64,000 bases of DNA from Roseovarius nanhaiticus (GTDB taxonomy: Bacteria > Pseudomonadota > Alphaproteobacteria > Rhodobacterales > Rhodobacteraceae): positions 806,001 to 870,000 of the forward strand of contig NZ_FTNV01000001.1 of NCBI RefSeq assembly GCF_900156535.1, in the 5' to 3' direction. Of this stretch, positions 40,564-50,298 are shown piece after piece. Made by a program: the position numbers and the translations under genes. Position 1 is the first letter of the stretch. Every line of letters begins with the position of its first letter. The notes under the pieces were generated by a model, which saw only the letters and a program-made list of their open reading frames with translations, ran no database searches and had not been told where the DNA came from.

Positions 40564-42114
40564 GTGGCAGACAAAAAAGGGTCCGGGGACGGCCCAAGCG
40601 CCGGAACGGGCAACGAGACATCGCCAAAAGGCAACGGTGCCAAGCCCTCTGATGCAACCGCAAAGCAGCCTGTCGCTGACAAGGGCGCTGCCAAGCCCAA
40701 GGCGGGCGCGGCTGGCAAATCAGATAAATCCGCCACGAAATCAGGCGCCGCCAAGGCGAGCAAGCCGCGCGCATCAGCAGCAAAGACCACCCCGGCGAAA
40801 TCCGGTACCGTGACCTCGGCCGATCAATCTTCTACCTCGGAGAGAGGTACTTCGCCGACGCCCGCTGGCGCCGCGTCCAAGGACGAGATTTCTGCAACGG
40901 ACACCGGGAAAGCCAAGGAGGCGGGCAAAGCCGTGGAAACCGGCAAAGCGGTGGATGCGCCCAAGGACGCTGACTCCAACGCGCCCTCAGCGTCCAAGTC
41001 AGAAACGTCCACGGCAGGCGCAACAACCAGCGCGACGTCGGTTCCCAAGACCGCCACCAAATCCGAGACCGGAAGCAGCCCCGCATCCGCCCCAGCCAAG
41101 CCGCAGAGCGCGTCCGGCCAATCCGCCGCCCGAAGCTCTGAGACCCCGCGCCAGACAGCATTGCAAGCGCCAAAGCGTGGCGGATTTTTCCCGCTCTTTT
41201 TGGGCGGGATCTGCGCTGGCGCCATCGGTTTTGGTGCGGCTTATTACATTTTGCCCGAAATGGGCATCATGACCCGAACGGGCGATGCCGAGGTTGACGT
41301 TGCCGCGCGCCTCGACGAGCAATCCCAGAGGCTTGACGCGCTGGCTGGCCAGATCGCGGATCTGCCGGGCACGCCCGATGCGCCTGACCTGTCGGGCATC
41401 GAGGGCAGCCAACAGGCGCTGGACATGAAGATGAGCGAGCTGTCGCAGCAGGTCGCGCAGCTGTTCCAGCGGATCGACAAAATCGAGAGTGAGCCAAGTG
41501 GCGGCGGTGCGGGCGTATCCCCCGCTCAGCTTTCGGCGCTGCGCGATACATTGGCCCGTCAGGGCGAGCAACTGGACCAGTTGAACCGCGCCGCCGAAGA
41601 GCGTGACAACGAGGCCCGCACCGCCGCGCAGCAGGCGCTGCGCCGCGCGGCCCTGTCGCGTATTGCAACCGCGCTGGATACCGGATCGGAGTTCACAGCT
41701 GCGCTGGGCGATCTTGAGCGCGCGGGTATGTCCGCGCCCGACGCGTTGCAGGAGGTGGCCGATACGGGCGTTCCGACACGCGCCGGGCTGCAAGAAGGAT
41801 ACGCCCCCGCCGCCCGCGCCGCGCTGACGGCAGCCCGCCAGAGCGGCGTCGATGGCGAGGATCCTGACCTCTGGTCTTTCATGTCGGATCAGCTGGGCGC
41901 ACGCTCGCTCGAGCGCAAGGAAGGCCCGACAACCGACGCCATCCTGTCGCGCGTCGAGGATGAGTTGCGCCAAGGCAACCTTGAGGCGGCTCTGACCGAA
42001 TTCGAAAGCCTGCCAGAGCCTGCAAAGGCCGAGCTGGCCGACTGGGCCGCGCAAGTGCGCGCCCGGATGCAGGCGGTTTCCGCCCATGACGCGCTTGCCG
42101 CGAAACTGAACTGA
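40564..42114 (+). CDS. Mitofilin-like inner membrane protein (heme biosynthesis neighbourhood)
   Basis: 516 residues from a GTG start at 40564. Residues 1-195 are a Lys/Ala/Ser/Thr-rich low-complexity cytosolic region. One membrane segment follows (about 203-223, GGFFPLFLGGICAGAIGFGA), then a periplasmic coiled coil (about 235-310) and a helical C-terminal domain (about 350-510) of the mitofilin type. Alphaproteobacterial mitofilins between hemD and hemY-like genes are related to Mic60 of mitochondria and shape inner-membrane invaginations in some species. It overlaps neither neighbour; gap to hemY is 14 bases. Confidence 0.8.
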   Translation: MADKKGSGDGPSAGTGNETSPKGNGAKPSDATAKQPVADKGAAKPKAGAAGKSDKSATKSGAAKASKPRASAAKTTPAKSGTVTSADQSSTSERGTSPTPAGAASKDEISATDTGKAKEAGKAVETGKAVDAPKDADSNAPSASKSETSTAGATTSATSVPKTATKSETGSSPASAPAKPQSASGQSAARSSETPRQTALQAPKRGGFFPLFLGGICAGAIGFGAAYYILPEMGIMTRTGDAEVDVAARLDEQSQRLDALAGQIADLPGTPDAPDLSGIEGSQQALDMKMSELSQQVAQLFQRIDKIESEPSGGGAGVSPAQLSALRDTLARQGEQLDQLNRAAEERDNEARTAAQQALRRAALSRIATALDTGSEFTAALGDLERAGMSAPDALQEVADTGVPTRAGLQEGYAPAARAALTAARQSGVDGEDPDLWSFMSDQLGARSLERKEGPTTDAILSRVEDELRQGNLEAALTEFESLPEPAKAELADWAAQVRARMQAVSAHDALAAKLN

Positions 42115-42128
42115 AAGGGCCTGCCTCC

Positions 42129-43610
42129 ATGTTGTGGTCAATCATCAAGATCGTCGTTTTCCTGGCCCTCGTCGTTCTGGTCACGTTCGGCGTGTCCCAC
42201 CTGCTCGAGTTGGATGGTGGTGTGCGTATCGTCATGGCCGGGGTCGAGCTGAACCTGACGCCGCTCAAGGCCGTTATCGCGCTGTCGCTGCTGATTCTGG
42301 GCCTGTGGCTGTTGCTCAAGCTGGCGTCGCTGCTGATCGCGGTGCTGAAATTCATCAACGGCGATGAGACGGCATTGTCGCGTCACTTTGATCGCAACCG
42401 GCAGGAAAAGGGCTACCGCGCCCTGTCCGAAGGGATGATGGCGCTGGCCTCGGGCGAGGGGGACATTGCCATGGCCCGCGCCGCCAAGGCCGAGCGGTAC
42501 TTGCGCAAGCCCGCGCTGACCAACCTCGTGACCGCTCAGGCGGCCGAGATGCAGGGCAACCGTGCCAAGGCCGAGGAGGTGTATAAGCGCCTCCTCAAGG
42601 ATGATCGCACCCGGTTTGTGGGTGTGCGCGGCATCTTGCGGCAAAAGCTGGCGGATGGGGATACCGACACGGCACTGAAACTGGCGCAGACGGCGTTTGG
42701 CCTCAAGCCCGCGCATCCGGAAATTCAGGACACGCTCTTGCGCTTGCAGACCAGTCAGGAGGATTGGACCGGTGCGCGCCAGACGCTGGGCGCCAAGCTC
42801 AAGCATGGCAATATCCCGCGCGACGTCCACAAGCGGCGCGACGCGGTGTTGGCCCTGTCGGCAGCGCGCGACATCGCCGTCGAGGGCAAGACTGTCGAGG
42901 CGCGCGAGGCGGCGATCGAGGCGAACAAGCTGTCGCCCCACCTCATTCCCGCCGCTGTCATGGCCGCGCGCAGCTATATCGCCCAAGGCGCGCCGCGCTA
43001 CGCCGCGCGCGTCATCCGCAAGGCATGGGATCAGCAGCCGCATCCCGATCTGGCCGCCGCCTTTGCCGCCATTGCGCCAGACGAGACGCCGCAGGCCCGC
43101 CTCAAGCGGTTCAAGAAGCTGACCGACGCGCGGCCAGATCACCGCGAATCGAAGCTGGTCGAGGCCGAGTTGAACCTTGCCGCCGAGGATTTCCCCGGCG
43201 CGCGCCGCGCGCTCGGTGATCTGGTCGAAAAAGACCCTGACGCGCGCGTTCTGACAATCATGGCCGCAATCGAGAAGGGTGAGGGCGCCGCCGACCGTGT
43301 GGTCAAGGGCTGGCTTGCCCGCGCCATGGCCGCGCCGCGCGGTCCGCAATGGATCTGCGGCAAATGCCAGCATATCCACGGCGAATGGGCGCCCGCCTGC
43401 GATCATTGCGAAGCGTTCGACACGCTGGAGTGGAAAACGCCGCCACAAAACGACGTGACCTCGCCCACGGGTATCGAAATGCTGCCCCTCATCATGGGCG
43501 ATCTGGACGAGACGAGCGCCACCGATGTGGCAAATGTCGTCGACGCCGAAATCGTGCAGGACGCGCCCGAAACGAGTGCGGAGAGCGAAACGGCAGAGGC
43601 CAAAAAATAG
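42129..43610 (+). CDS. hemY: HemY-like tetratricopeptide membrane protein
   Basis: 493 residues. Two membrane segments (about 4-22 and 43-66) flank a short loop with the HemY_N pattern, followed by TPR-like helical repeats (YRALSEGMMALASGEGDIAMA, KAEEVYKRLLKD, EDWTGARQTL, APRYAARVIRKAWDQ, DFPGARRALGDL). Near the C-terminus a zinc-ribbon-like CxxC-x11-CxxC is seen in CGKCQHIHGEWAPACDHC, then an acidic Thr/Glu tail. This is the HemY of the hemCDXY type of arrangement, not the protoporphyrinogen oxidase; a role in heme metabolism or lipopolysaccharide-type assembly is inferred from context. Confidence 0.8.
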   Translation: MLWSIIKIVVFLALVVLVTFGVSHLLELDGGVRIVMAGVELNLTPLKAVIALSLLILGLWLLLKLASLLIAVLKFINGDETALSRHFDRNRQEKGYRALSEGMMALASGEGDIAMARAAKAERYLRKPALTNLVTAQAAEMQGNRAKAEEVYKRLLKDDRTRFVGVRGILRQKLADGDTDTALKLAQTAFGLKPAHPEIQDTLLRLQTSQEDWTGARQTLGAKLKHGNIPRDVHKRRDAVLALSAARDIAVEGKTVEAREAAIEANKLSPHLIPAAVMAARSYIAQGAPRYAARVIRKAWDQQPHPDLAAAFAAIAPDETPQARLKRFKKLTDARPDHRESKLVEAELNLAAEDFPGARRALGDLVEKDPDARVLTIMAAIEKGEGAADRVVKGWLARAMAAPRGPQWICGKCQHIHGEWAPACDHCEAFDTLEWKTPPQNDVTSPTGIEMLPLIMGDLDETSATDVANVVDAEIVQDAPETSAESETAEAKK

Positions 43611-43612
43611 GC

Positions 43613-43641
43613 TTGGCCCAACTAGGCGGCGGTGCTATAGC
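43613..43641 (+). promoter_or_regulatory. Promoter candidate for tRNA-Thr
   Basis: TTGGCC (43613-43618), a 17-base spacer and TATAGC (43636-43641) lie just after the hemY stop, giving a leader of about 50 bases before the tRNA at 43699. Confidence 0.5.
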
Positions 43642-43698
43642 GCCGTCACCCAAAGCGCCTTGCGGGCGGATACTTTCCCGCGCAAGGCCACGCCAAGG

Positions 43699-43774
43699 GC
43701 CGCTGTAGCTCAGCTGGTAGAGCACGTCATTCGTAATGATGGGGTCGTAGGTTCGAGTCCTATCAGCGGCACCA
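43699..43774 (+). tRNA. tRNA-Thr (anticodon CGT)
   Basis: A full cloverleaf of 76 bases: acceptor GCCGCTG pairs with CAGCGGC, D-arm GCTCAGCTGGTAGAGC, anticodon loop TTCGTAA (anticodon CGT at 43732-43734) closed by a CGTCA/TGATG stem, T-loop GGTTCGAGTCC, and genomically encoded CCA (43772-43774). It reads ACG codons. Confidence 0.97.
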
Positions 43775-43999
43775 ATTCCTGAAGAATTTTGCGCGGCGCC
43801 CGGCCGCAAACTAGGCCGTCCGTCGCGGTGGCGCGGATGGGCATGCCCAGTGGTCTTCATCCCTCACCAAACGCCGAATCCCGCCTGCCGCGTCCTGATG
43901 GCGGCAGCTGTGCGAAATTTGGAACCTTGGCTCGCCGCTCTGCGTTGAACCCGGATAACGTTGTAAAATCAAGCCTCAAGCACTGTAGCGGCTATCTGG

Positions 44000-44028
44000 T
44001 TGACGCCCATACGGCGGTTGCACATGCT
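44000..44028 (+). promoter_or_regulatory. Promoter candidate for the amino-acid ABC operon
   Basis: TTGACG (44000-44005), a 17-base spacer and CATGCT (44023-44028) lie about 55 bases before the substrate-binding protein ATG. The 307-base gap 43775-44081 contains nothing else I can support. Confidence 0.4.
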
Positions 44029-44081
44029 AAGCGCCGTCAAGATAGAACAACCATTCGGCTTAGACGAAGAGGGAGACGAAC

Positions 44082-44837
44082 ATGACATTCAAATTCAAGA
44101 AATTGGCACTGGCCAGCGCAATCGGTCTTGGTATGGCCTCGGGCGCGATGGCTCAGGATACGGTTCGCGTCGCGACCGACCCCAGCTTTGTGCCCTTCGA
44201 GATGATGGATCAGGAAACCGGTGAGATGACCGGCTTTGACATGGACATCATCCGCGAGATCGGGAAGCGGGCGGGCTTTACCCCGGACATCAACACGATG
44301 GATTTCAACGGTATCATTCCCGCGCTTCAAACGGGCAACGTGGATATCGCGATCGCCGGCATCACCATCACCGATGAGCGCAAGGAAATCGTCGACTTTT
44401 CGGATCCCTATTACGACAGCGGCCTTCAGGTTCTGGTCGGCAGCGACCAGGAAGGTGTCGCTGAGATCGACGATCTGGAAGGCATGAAGATCGGCACCAA
44501 GATCGGCTCGACCAGCTATGACTTCCTGACCGAGAAATTCGGTGATAGCGCCGATATCACGCCCTATCCGGGCTCGGCCGACATGTATATGGCACTGGTC
44601 GGCGGGAGTGTTGACGCCGTGTTCTATGACGCCCCCAATGTCGGCTACTTCTCGCAGACGCGCGGCGAAGGCCGGGTCAAGGTCGTCGGTCCGCTCTATG
44701 AAGGCCAGCAATATGGCATCGCTTTCCCCCAGGGCAGCGAACGTGTCGAGGCCGTGAACGAGGCGCTGGCCGCCATGCGCGAAGATGGCACCTATGACGA
44801 GATCCACGCAAAATGGTTTGGCAAGAGCGAGCAGTAA
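44082..44837 (+). CDS. Amino-acid ABC transporter, periplasmic substrate-binding protein
   Basis: 251 residues with a Sec signal peptide ([20 protein letters not shown], cut after AMAQ) and a family 3 solute-binding domain: [59 protein letters not shown] and a final EIHAKWFG. It should bind a polar amino acid (glutamine type by similarity of build) in the periplasm and hand it to the membrane permease. First gene of a three-gene importer, followed by a terminator-like hairpin that would raise its level over the rest. Confidence 0.9.
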   Translation: MTFKFKKLALASAIGLGMASGAMAQDTVRVATDPSFVPFEMMDQETGEMTGFDMDIIREIGKRAGFTPDINTMDFNGIIPALQTGNVDIAIAGITITDERKEIVDFSDPYYDSGLQVLVGSDQEGVAEIDDLEGMKIGTKIGSTSYDFLTEKFGDSADITPYPGSADMYMALVGGSVDAVFYDAPNVGYFSQTRGEGRVKVVGPLYEGQQYGIAFPQGSERVEAVNEALAAMREDGTYDEIHAKWFGKSEQ

Positions 44838-44894
44838 ACCGCACTTGCGACATCATGAGAACCTGATGCTTTAGCCGCGGTCTATGCGGCCCTG

Positions 44895-44926
44895 CCTCCC
44901 CGAAGACCCGTTTTCGGGGAGGTTTT
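44895..44926 (+). terminator. Attenuating terminator between binding-protein and permease genes
   Basis: CCTCCCCGAA (44895-44904) pairs perfectly with TTCGGGGAGG (44913-44922) around an 8-base loop, followed by TTTT. Partial read-through would give more binding protein than permease. Confidence 0.8.
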
Positions 44927-44964
44927 GGCGTCAAAGGATAATCCCCTAGCCGGAGCCTGATCCT

Positions 44965-45636
44965 GTGGATGTGACATTTGAATTCGACTGGGGGGCGGCC
45001 TTTGCCTCTATCCCCTACCTGCTGCAAGGCGTGCCCTATACGTTGCTGATTTCCTTCGGGGGACTGGCGATCGGGTTTGTCATTGGCATCATTTTCGGGC
45101 TTCTGCGCATCAGCCCCACCGTTTGGCTGCGCGCCCCGGCCATCGCCTATATTGAGATTTTCCGCGGCACGCCCGTTCTGGTGCAGGTGCTGTTCATCTT
45201 CTACGGTCTTCCGCAGCTTTTGGGCGGGCCGATTGAGGCGCTGACGGCGGGTATCGCCGCCATCGCGGTCAACTCGGGCGCCTATATCTCCGAGGTGGTG
45301 CGCGGCGGCGTGCAATCCATCGAGCGTGGTCAGCGAGAGGCAGGCGTGTCGCTGGGCCTTTCGCGGTTTCAGACCTTCCGCTACATCATCTGGCCGCAGG
45401 GCTTTCGCCGGATGATCCCGGCGCTGGGCAACCAGGCCATTATCAGCATCAAGGACACGTCCCTCTTTGCCGTGATCGGCGTGGGCGAATTGGTGCGCCA
45501 GGGACAGATTTATATCGCGACCACGTTCAACGCGCTTGAGGTCTATCTGATGGTTGCCCTTCTTTATCTGGCGATCACGCTTACGCTGTCGCTGTGCCTG
45601 CGGATGCTTGAAAGAAAGGGGCTCGTCGGACAATGA
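44965..45636 (+). CDS. Amino-acid ABC transporter permease
   Basis: 223 residues from GTG 44965 with GGAG upstream. About five membrane helices and the polar amino acid permease signature: [20 protein letters not shown] and the EAA-type loop [21 protein letters not shown]. It is of the HisMQ/GlnP type, forming a homodimer with the ATPase. The stop overlaps the ATPase start by four bases. Confidence 0.9.
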   Translation: MDVTFEFDWGAAFASIPYLLQGVPYTLLISFGGLAIGFVIGIIFGLLRISPTVWLRAPAIAYIEIFRGTPVLVQVLFIFYGLPQLLGGPIEALTAGIAAIAVNSGAYISEVVRGGVQSIERGQREAGVSLGLSRFQTFRYIIWPQGFRRMIPALGNQAIISIKDTSLFAVIGVGELVRQGQIYIATTFNALEVYLMVALLYLAITLTLSLCLRMLERKGLVGQ

Positions 45637-46409
45637 GCAACGACAACACAAAAAGTCAGTCGACCGACCCCATCGTCAAGATGGACAAGTTGAACAAGCA
45701 TTTCGGCACGCTCCATGTGTTGAAGGATGTCGATCTGGATGTCACGCCCGGCGAGGTCGTCGTGATCATCGGCGCCAGCGGCTCGGGCAAGTCGACCCTC
45801 ATCCGCTGCATCAACGGGTTGGAAGAGTTCCAATCCGGCAGCCTCGAGGTCGATGGCAAGGAATTGCTGCCGCACGGCAAGGCAACCAAGGCGCTGCAGA
45901 CCATCCGTACCGAGGTTGGGATGGTGTTTCAGCAGTTCAACCTTTTTCCCCACATGACCGTGCTGGATAACGTGACGCTCGCGCCCATGAAGGTGCGCGG
46001 CGCCAGCAGGGATGAGGCCGAGAAAACGGCAGAGCGGCTGCTGGAGCGTGTCGGCATTGCGGACCAGGCGCGCAAGCATCCGACCCAGCTGTCGGGCGGG
46101 CAGCAGCAGCGCGTGGCACTGGCCCGCGCGCTGGCCATGGAGCCGCGCCTGATGCTCTTCGACGAGCCGACTTCGGCACTGGACCCCGAAATGATCGGCG
46201 AGGTTCTGGACGCAATGCGCGAGCTTGCTCGCGAGGGAATGACCATGGTCATCGTAACCCACGAGATGACCTTTGCCCGCGAGGTGGCGGACAGGGTTAT
46301 CTACATTCATAGCGGTGAAATCGTCGAACAGGGCAGCCCCGATGACGTCTTTGATAATCCGCAGAATGAGCGGACGCAAAGCTTCCTTGCGCGGGTTCTG
46401 ACGCACTAG
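45633..46409 (+). CDS. Amino-acid ABC transporter ATP-binding protein
   Basis: 258 residues, complete ABC domain: Walker [11 protein letters not shown]-loop [10 protein letters not shown], signature [15 protein letters not shown], Walker [13 protein letters not shown] and H-loop VTHEMTFA. The order and the FFxEQ-like C-terminus ([17 protein letters not shown]) match GlnQ/HisP. Last gene of the importer; it converges on the polyamine-type operon with a 22-base gap. Confidence 0.93.
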   Translation: MSNDNTKSQSTDPIVKMDKLNKHFGTLHVLKDVDLDVTPGEVVVIIGASGSGKSTLIRCINGLEEFQSGSLEVDGKELLPHGKATKALQTIRTEVGMVFQQFNLFPHMTVLDNVTLAPMKVRGASRDEAEKTAERLLERVGIADQARKHPTQLSGGQQQRVALARALAMEPRLMLFDEPTSALDPEMIGEVLDAMRELAREGMTMVIVTHEMTFAREVADRVIYIHSGEIVEQGSPDDVFDNPQNERTQSFLARVLTH

Positions 46410-46431
46410 GCGCCTAGGCGTGGTGGCGGCG

Positions 46432-47223
46432 TCAGTCCATGGCGCCCAAGATCCGCGCAAGATTGCTGAACCGTGCGATCAGCGAAAAAACGGTGATGTT
46501 GACGATCAGGAACAGCACCGCAATCGAGGCGATCACAGGAGTATAGCCATAGCGCAGCGCGTTGAAGATTTTGACGGGCAGGGTTTCCACAGTGAAGCCC
46601 ACCGTCATCAACGCGATGATATATTCATTGAGGCTGAGCACGAAGCAGAAGGCAAAACCCGCCAACGCAAAAGGTGCCGCGATGGGCGCGATCACGGTGC
46701 GGAACACCGTCCAGCCTGACGCGCCCATGGTCTGCGCCACCTCGATTAGCGCCCTGTCTATGCTCTCGAGACCCAGCGAGATTGTGACCAGCGGCAGGGC
46801 CAGCAGGAAGATCGCATGGGCGATGATGACATTGATCATCAGCCCGTTGACGCCGACGCTGGAGAAGAAGATCAGGAACGCAAGCGCCATGATCACGGGC
46901 GGCAGGATGAAGGGCGCGATGCCAAGCGCGAAAAGCGCGCGGGCATAACGCAGGCCATAACGCCACGCCATGTAGGCCACCGGCAGCGCGATGGCCGTCG
47001 CCAGCAGCGCCGAGAGCGCGGCGATGGTGAGCGAGTTGATCAGCGCGCCGAACCAGTCCGCCTCGCCGAAGATCGCCCCATACCAGCGCAGCGAAAAGCC
47101 GCGCGGCGGGAAGGCGATGAACTTCTGCGCGTTGAACGACACCGCCGTTATGACGATGATCGGACCTATCAGGAACAACGCGAAGGCCGCCATGTAAACG
47201 CGGCGCAGGATGGTTCCGATCAT
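46432..47223 (-). CDS. ABC transporter permease (spermidine/putrescine PotC-like)
   Basis: 263 residues, six predicted helices, EAA loop EVAQTMGASGWTVFRTVIAP. It resembles PotC, the second permease of polyamine-type importers. ATG 47223 has GGAGGAG six bases upstream and overlaps the preceding permease stop (ATGA). Last gene of the unit ureohydrolase - binding protein - ATPase - permease - permease. Confidence 0.88.
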   Translation of the reverse strand: MIGTILRRVYMAAFALFLIGPIIVITAVSFNAQKFIAFPPRGFSLRWYGAIFGEADWFGALINSLTIAALSALLATAIALPVAYMAWRYGLRYARALFALGIAPFILPPVIMALAFLIFFSSVGVNGLMINVIIAHAIFLLALPLVTISLGLESIDRALIEVAQTMGASGWTVFRTVIAPIAAPFALAGFAFCFVLSLNEYIIALMTVGFTVETLPVKIFNALRYGYTPVIASIAVLFLIVNITVFSLIARFSNLARILGAMD

Positions 47224-48068
47224 GGCTCGCTCCTCCGGCCCAGCCACGAGACGGCGGCGATCACGCTGGCGCTGAGCACCAAGAGGACGACCGCCAGCGC
47301 CGAGGCAAAGGGCATGTTGAAGTTGAAGATCGCCTGATCGGTGATGAGCACCGAAAGCGTCCAGTGCTGCGGCGCGCCCAGCACTTGCGGCACGATGATC
47401 GCGCCCAGCGTCAGCACGAAGACGGTGACGCTGCCCGAGATGATCGCTTGGCGCGTGACCGGGATGACAACCGTGAAGAAGGTGCGCAGCGGCGAGGCGC
47501 CCAGTGTGCGCGCGGCCTCCAGCAGGCTGCGGTCCATGCGGCTGAGCGCCGGGAAGAGCAGGAGCACCGAGAAGGGGATGGTGAGATAGACCAGCGCCGC
47601 CACGACCGCGCCAGCAGAGGGCGTCATCGAAAAACTTTTCTCGACGACGCCCAGCCAGGCGAGGATATTGCCGATGCCCGATGTGCGCGACAGCAGGATC
47701 TGCCAGCTGAAGGCGATCAGCACTTCGGACAGGGACAGCTGCGCGAGGATGTAGATCAGCCACAGATCCTGAGCCTTGCGTTTGAAGGTGGTCAGGAAAT
47801 AGGTGAACGGGAACGCCACGGCCATGCTGATCGCAGCGATCAGCGCGCAGAGCCCGGCCGAAAACAGCGCGCGTTCGATGTAGAACCATGTCGCGAAGCG
47901 GTCGAAATGCTGCAGGTCAAAGCCGAGGCGGAAATCGGCATCGTCGGCGGGGCTGGCCACGCTGACCGCAAGGATCAGCGCGAAGGGAATGGCGAAGAAA
48001 ATCCCGATCATCACCGAGGACGGAAGAAGCGCGACGTAGCGCCCGATGCCGGGCTTGCCGGCGCTCAT
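47220..48068 (-). CDS. ABC transporter permease (spermidine/putrescine PotB-like)
   Basis: 282 residues, six helices with a cytosolic EAA loop EAARTLGASPLRTFFTVVIPV; N-terminal MSAGKPGIGRYVALLPSSVM. It corresponds to PotB. ATG 48068 overlaps the ATPase stop by four bases. A longer frame upstream lies in the ATPase gene and is not used. Confidence 0.88.
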   Translation of the reverse strand: MSAGKPGIGRYVALLPSSVMIGIFFAIPFALILAVSVASPADDADFRLGFDLQHFDRFATWFYIERALFSAGLCALIAAISMAVAFPFTYFLTTFKRKAQDLWLIYILAQLSLSEVLIAFSWQILLSRTSGIGNILAWLGVVEKSFSMTPSAGAVVAALVYLTIPFSVLLLFPALSRMDRSLLEAARTLGASPLRTFFTVVIPVTRQAIISGSVTVFVLTLGAIIVPQVLGAPQHWTLSVLITDQAIFNFNMPFASALAVVLLVLSASVIAAVSWLGRRSEP

Positions 48069-49123
48069 GGCGCGAGGACGCTGCACGCGTCCTTGGGCAT
48101 TTCGATATGCACCTCTTGGCCGATCTCGACCTCGGGCCAATCCTTGGGCGTGAGGACCGAGATCACCTCGTGCCCGTCGCAATCGCAGAGGATCTCGATG
48201 GTGGCGCCGATATCGCGGACGAATGTGACGCGGCCCGTGACGGCATTTGCGGGACGCTCGGCGCTGGCGGGACGCACGAAGACCTCCTCGGGGCGGGTCA
48301 TCAGGACCACCTCGTCGCCCTTGGCGAAGCCGTGGGCGTTGGTGCCGATATTCAGGGATGTGCCGCTGACCTCCGCGGTGCCTTCGCCGCTCATGCGGGC
48401 GGGCAACAGGTTGGACGTGCCGATGAAATCGGCGACAAAGCGGTCAACGGGTTTTTTGTAGATCTCCATCGGGCTACCCGATTGCAGCACCTTCGCCTTG
48501 CCCATGACGACGATCGTGTCGGCCATGGTCATCGCCTCGGTCTGGTCGTGGGTCACGACGACGGTGGTAATGCCCAGCTCCTGCTGGAGCTTGCGCAGCT
48601 CGATCTGCATTGCCTCGCGCAGGTTGGCATCAAGCGCCGACATCGGCTCGTCCAGCAAAAACACCTGCGGATTAAGCGCAAGGGCGCGGGCGATGGCGAC
48701 GCGCTGGCGCTGGCCGCCGGAAAGCTGGCTGATGCGGCGATCCGCCATGCCCGGCAGGTGCATCATGTCCAGAAGCTCGCGCGCGCGGTCCTCGCGCTCG
48801 CTGCGTGAATGGCCCCGGATGCGCATGGAGTAGGTGATATTCTCGCCGACCGTCAGATGCGGAAAGAGGGCGAAGGACTGAAACACCATGCCGATCTCGC
48901 GCTGGTGCACGGGCACATGGGTCATGTCGCGCCCGCCCATCGTGATGCTGCCGCTTGTCGGCTCTTCCAGCCCCGCAATCATGCGCAGAAGGGTGGTCTT
49001 GCCGCAGCCCGAGGGGCCGAGAAAGCAGACCATCTCGCCATCCTTGAAGGTCAGGTTCACGTCCTCGACGGCGGTGATGTTGCCGAATTTCTTGGTGACA
49101 CCCGAGATGGCGAGTCCGGTCAT
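48065..49123 (-). CDS. ABC transporter ATP-binding protein (PotA-like)
   Basis: 352 residues. ABC domain with GPSGCGKTT, FQSFALFPHLTVGENI, LSGGQRQRVAIARAL and LLDEPMSALD; residues about 240-352 form a TOBE (OB-type) regulatory domain (RPEEVFVRPA, VTFVRDIGATIEILCDCDG). I prefer ATG 49123 with AAGGA seven bases upstream; ATG 49129 is too near that sequence. It energises import of a polyamine-like or guanidino substrate. Confidence 0.9.
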   Translation of the reverse strand: MTGLAISGVTKKFGNITAVEDVNLTFKDGEMVCFLGPSGCGKTTLLRMIAGLEEPTSGSITMGGRDMTHVPVHQREIGMVFQSFALFPHLTVGENITYSMRIRGHSRSEREDRARELLDMMHLPGMADRRISQLSGGQRQRVAIARALALNPQVFLLDEPMSALDANLREAMQIELRKLQQELGITTVVVTHDQTEAMTMADTIVVMGKAKVLQSGSPMEIYKKPVDRFVADFIGTSNLLPARMSGEGTAEVSGTSLNIGTNAHGFAKGDEVVLMTRPEEVFVRPASAERPANAVTGRVTFVRDIGATIEILCDCDGHEVISVLTPKDWPEVEIGQEVHIEMPKDACSVLAP

Positions 49124-49144
49124 GCGCATATCCTTGTCAGATTT

Positions 49145-49183
49145 GGCCCGCCCCGATGTCCGGGGCGGTTACGGGGGCGGGCC
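49145..49183 (-). other. Intercistronic stem-loop between binding-protein and ATPase genes
   Basis: Between the binding-protein stop (49192) and the ATPase start, CCGCCCCG (49148-49155) pairs with CGGGGCGG (49161-49168), or alternatively GGCCCGCCCC (49145-49154) pairs with GGGGCGGGCC (49174-49183). No T run follows, so mRNA stabilisation of the upstream binding-protein message is more likely than termination. Confidence 0.6.
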
Positions 49184-49191
49184 TGAAGCTT

Positions 49192-50271
49192 TTAGCCTGC
49201 GATCAACTGGTTCCAGCGATCCGAGATGAAATCGCCATGCTCGCCATACATCTCATAGCGCGGGATGATGGGCGTGATGTCGCTCGACACGGCGGCCAGC
49301 TCTTCGGGCGAAAGGTCGGTCAGCTCGGGCTTGACGACGGGGGATGTGCCGACCTTGCGCGCCAGAGTGGCCTGCGTTTCGGGCTTGGACATGTAGTTGA
49401 TGAAGGCCGCGATTTCGTCATCGGCTTCGGCAAATTCCGGCACGACCCAATAGCCGCTGTCCAGAATGCCGCCCTCTTCCGGGAAGGTCGACACCACGGG
49501 GAAACCCTCGGCGGCGGCAAGGCCCGCGACGTCGTGGTAATATTGGCCCATCGGGATCTCGCCCTGCTGCAGGGCCTGCTGGAAGCTGCCCTCGTCCTTG
49601 TACCAAAGACGCACGTTGGGCACGACACCCTCAAGCTTGGCAAACACCTCTTCGATACCTTCCTTGGTCGACAGGATTTCGGTGCCATTGAAGAAGGTGG
49701 TCGCCGTGACTTCCAGAAGGAAGGAGTTGGTGGCGAGGCCCAGAAGGCCGATCTGGTCCTGATACTGCTCATCCCACAGCGCCTTCCAGCTGGTGGGTGC
49801 CTCGGGGATCACGTCCGAGTTGGTGCAAAGCGTGATAAACCACGACACGCCGCCCACGCCGTAAAGGCCACCATCGTCGTAGCGGTCCTTGAAGCTGTCG
49901 GTGAGGTTCGCAAGGTTCGGGATCTGGCTTTCGTCGATGGTCTTGAAGACCTTTTGCTTGGCGCCCTCGCGGCGCGGCGTGCCGGCCATCAGCGAGACAT
50001 CGGCAGGCGCGGTCTTGGACCGGGCAGCGTTCTTGATCTGGACCAGCCACGTCTCGCCCGTGGGCACGGCGATGGATTCGACCTCGATGCCCGTCTCCTC
50101 GGTGAAGCCGGGGAAGATATGCGCCTTGAAGCTGTCCTCGAAAAAGCCGCCATAGGTGCCGACGCGCAGAGGCGCGCCCTGGGCCCGCAGGATCGAAGGT
50201 GCGGCAAGGGTTGCGGCCCCGGTGGCGGCCGCAGTGCCCAGAAAGCGGCGACGTGTGAATGCGTTTGTCAT
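49192..50271 (-). CDS. ABC transporter substrate-binding protein (PotD-like, Tat signal)
   Basis: 359 residues. The N-terminus TRRRFLGTAAATGAATLAAP is a twin-arginine (Tat) signal, cut near ILRAQG, so it is exported folded. The mature part is a PotD/PotF-type binding fold: LRVGTYGGFFEDSFKAHIFP, FTEETGIEVE, LMAGTPRREGAKQ and TLARKVGTSPVV. It delivers substrate to the PotABC-like transporter encoded downstream. Starts 27 bases after the ureohydrolase stop, so it is likely cotranscribed with it. Confidence 0.88.
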   Translation of the reverse strand: MTNAFTRRRFLGTAAATGAATLAAPSILRAQGAPLRVGTYGGFFEDSFKAHIFPGFTEETGIEVESIAVPTGETWLVQIKNAARSKTAPADVSLMAGTPRREGAKQKVFKTIDESQIPNLANLTDSFKDRYDDGGLYGVGGVSWFITLCTNSDVIPEAPTSWKALWDEQYQDQIGLLGLATNSFLLEVTATTFFNGTEILSTKEGIEEVFAKLEGVVPNVRLWYKDEGSFQQALQQGEIPMGQYYHDVAGLAAAEGFPVVSTFPEEGGILDSGYWVVPEFAEADDEIAAFINYMSKPETQATLARKVGTSPVVKPELTDLSPEELAAVSSDITPIIPRYEMYGEHGDFISDRWNQLIAG

Positions 50272-50298
50272 GTTATAGTCTCCCTTGTTGAAGTCGGC

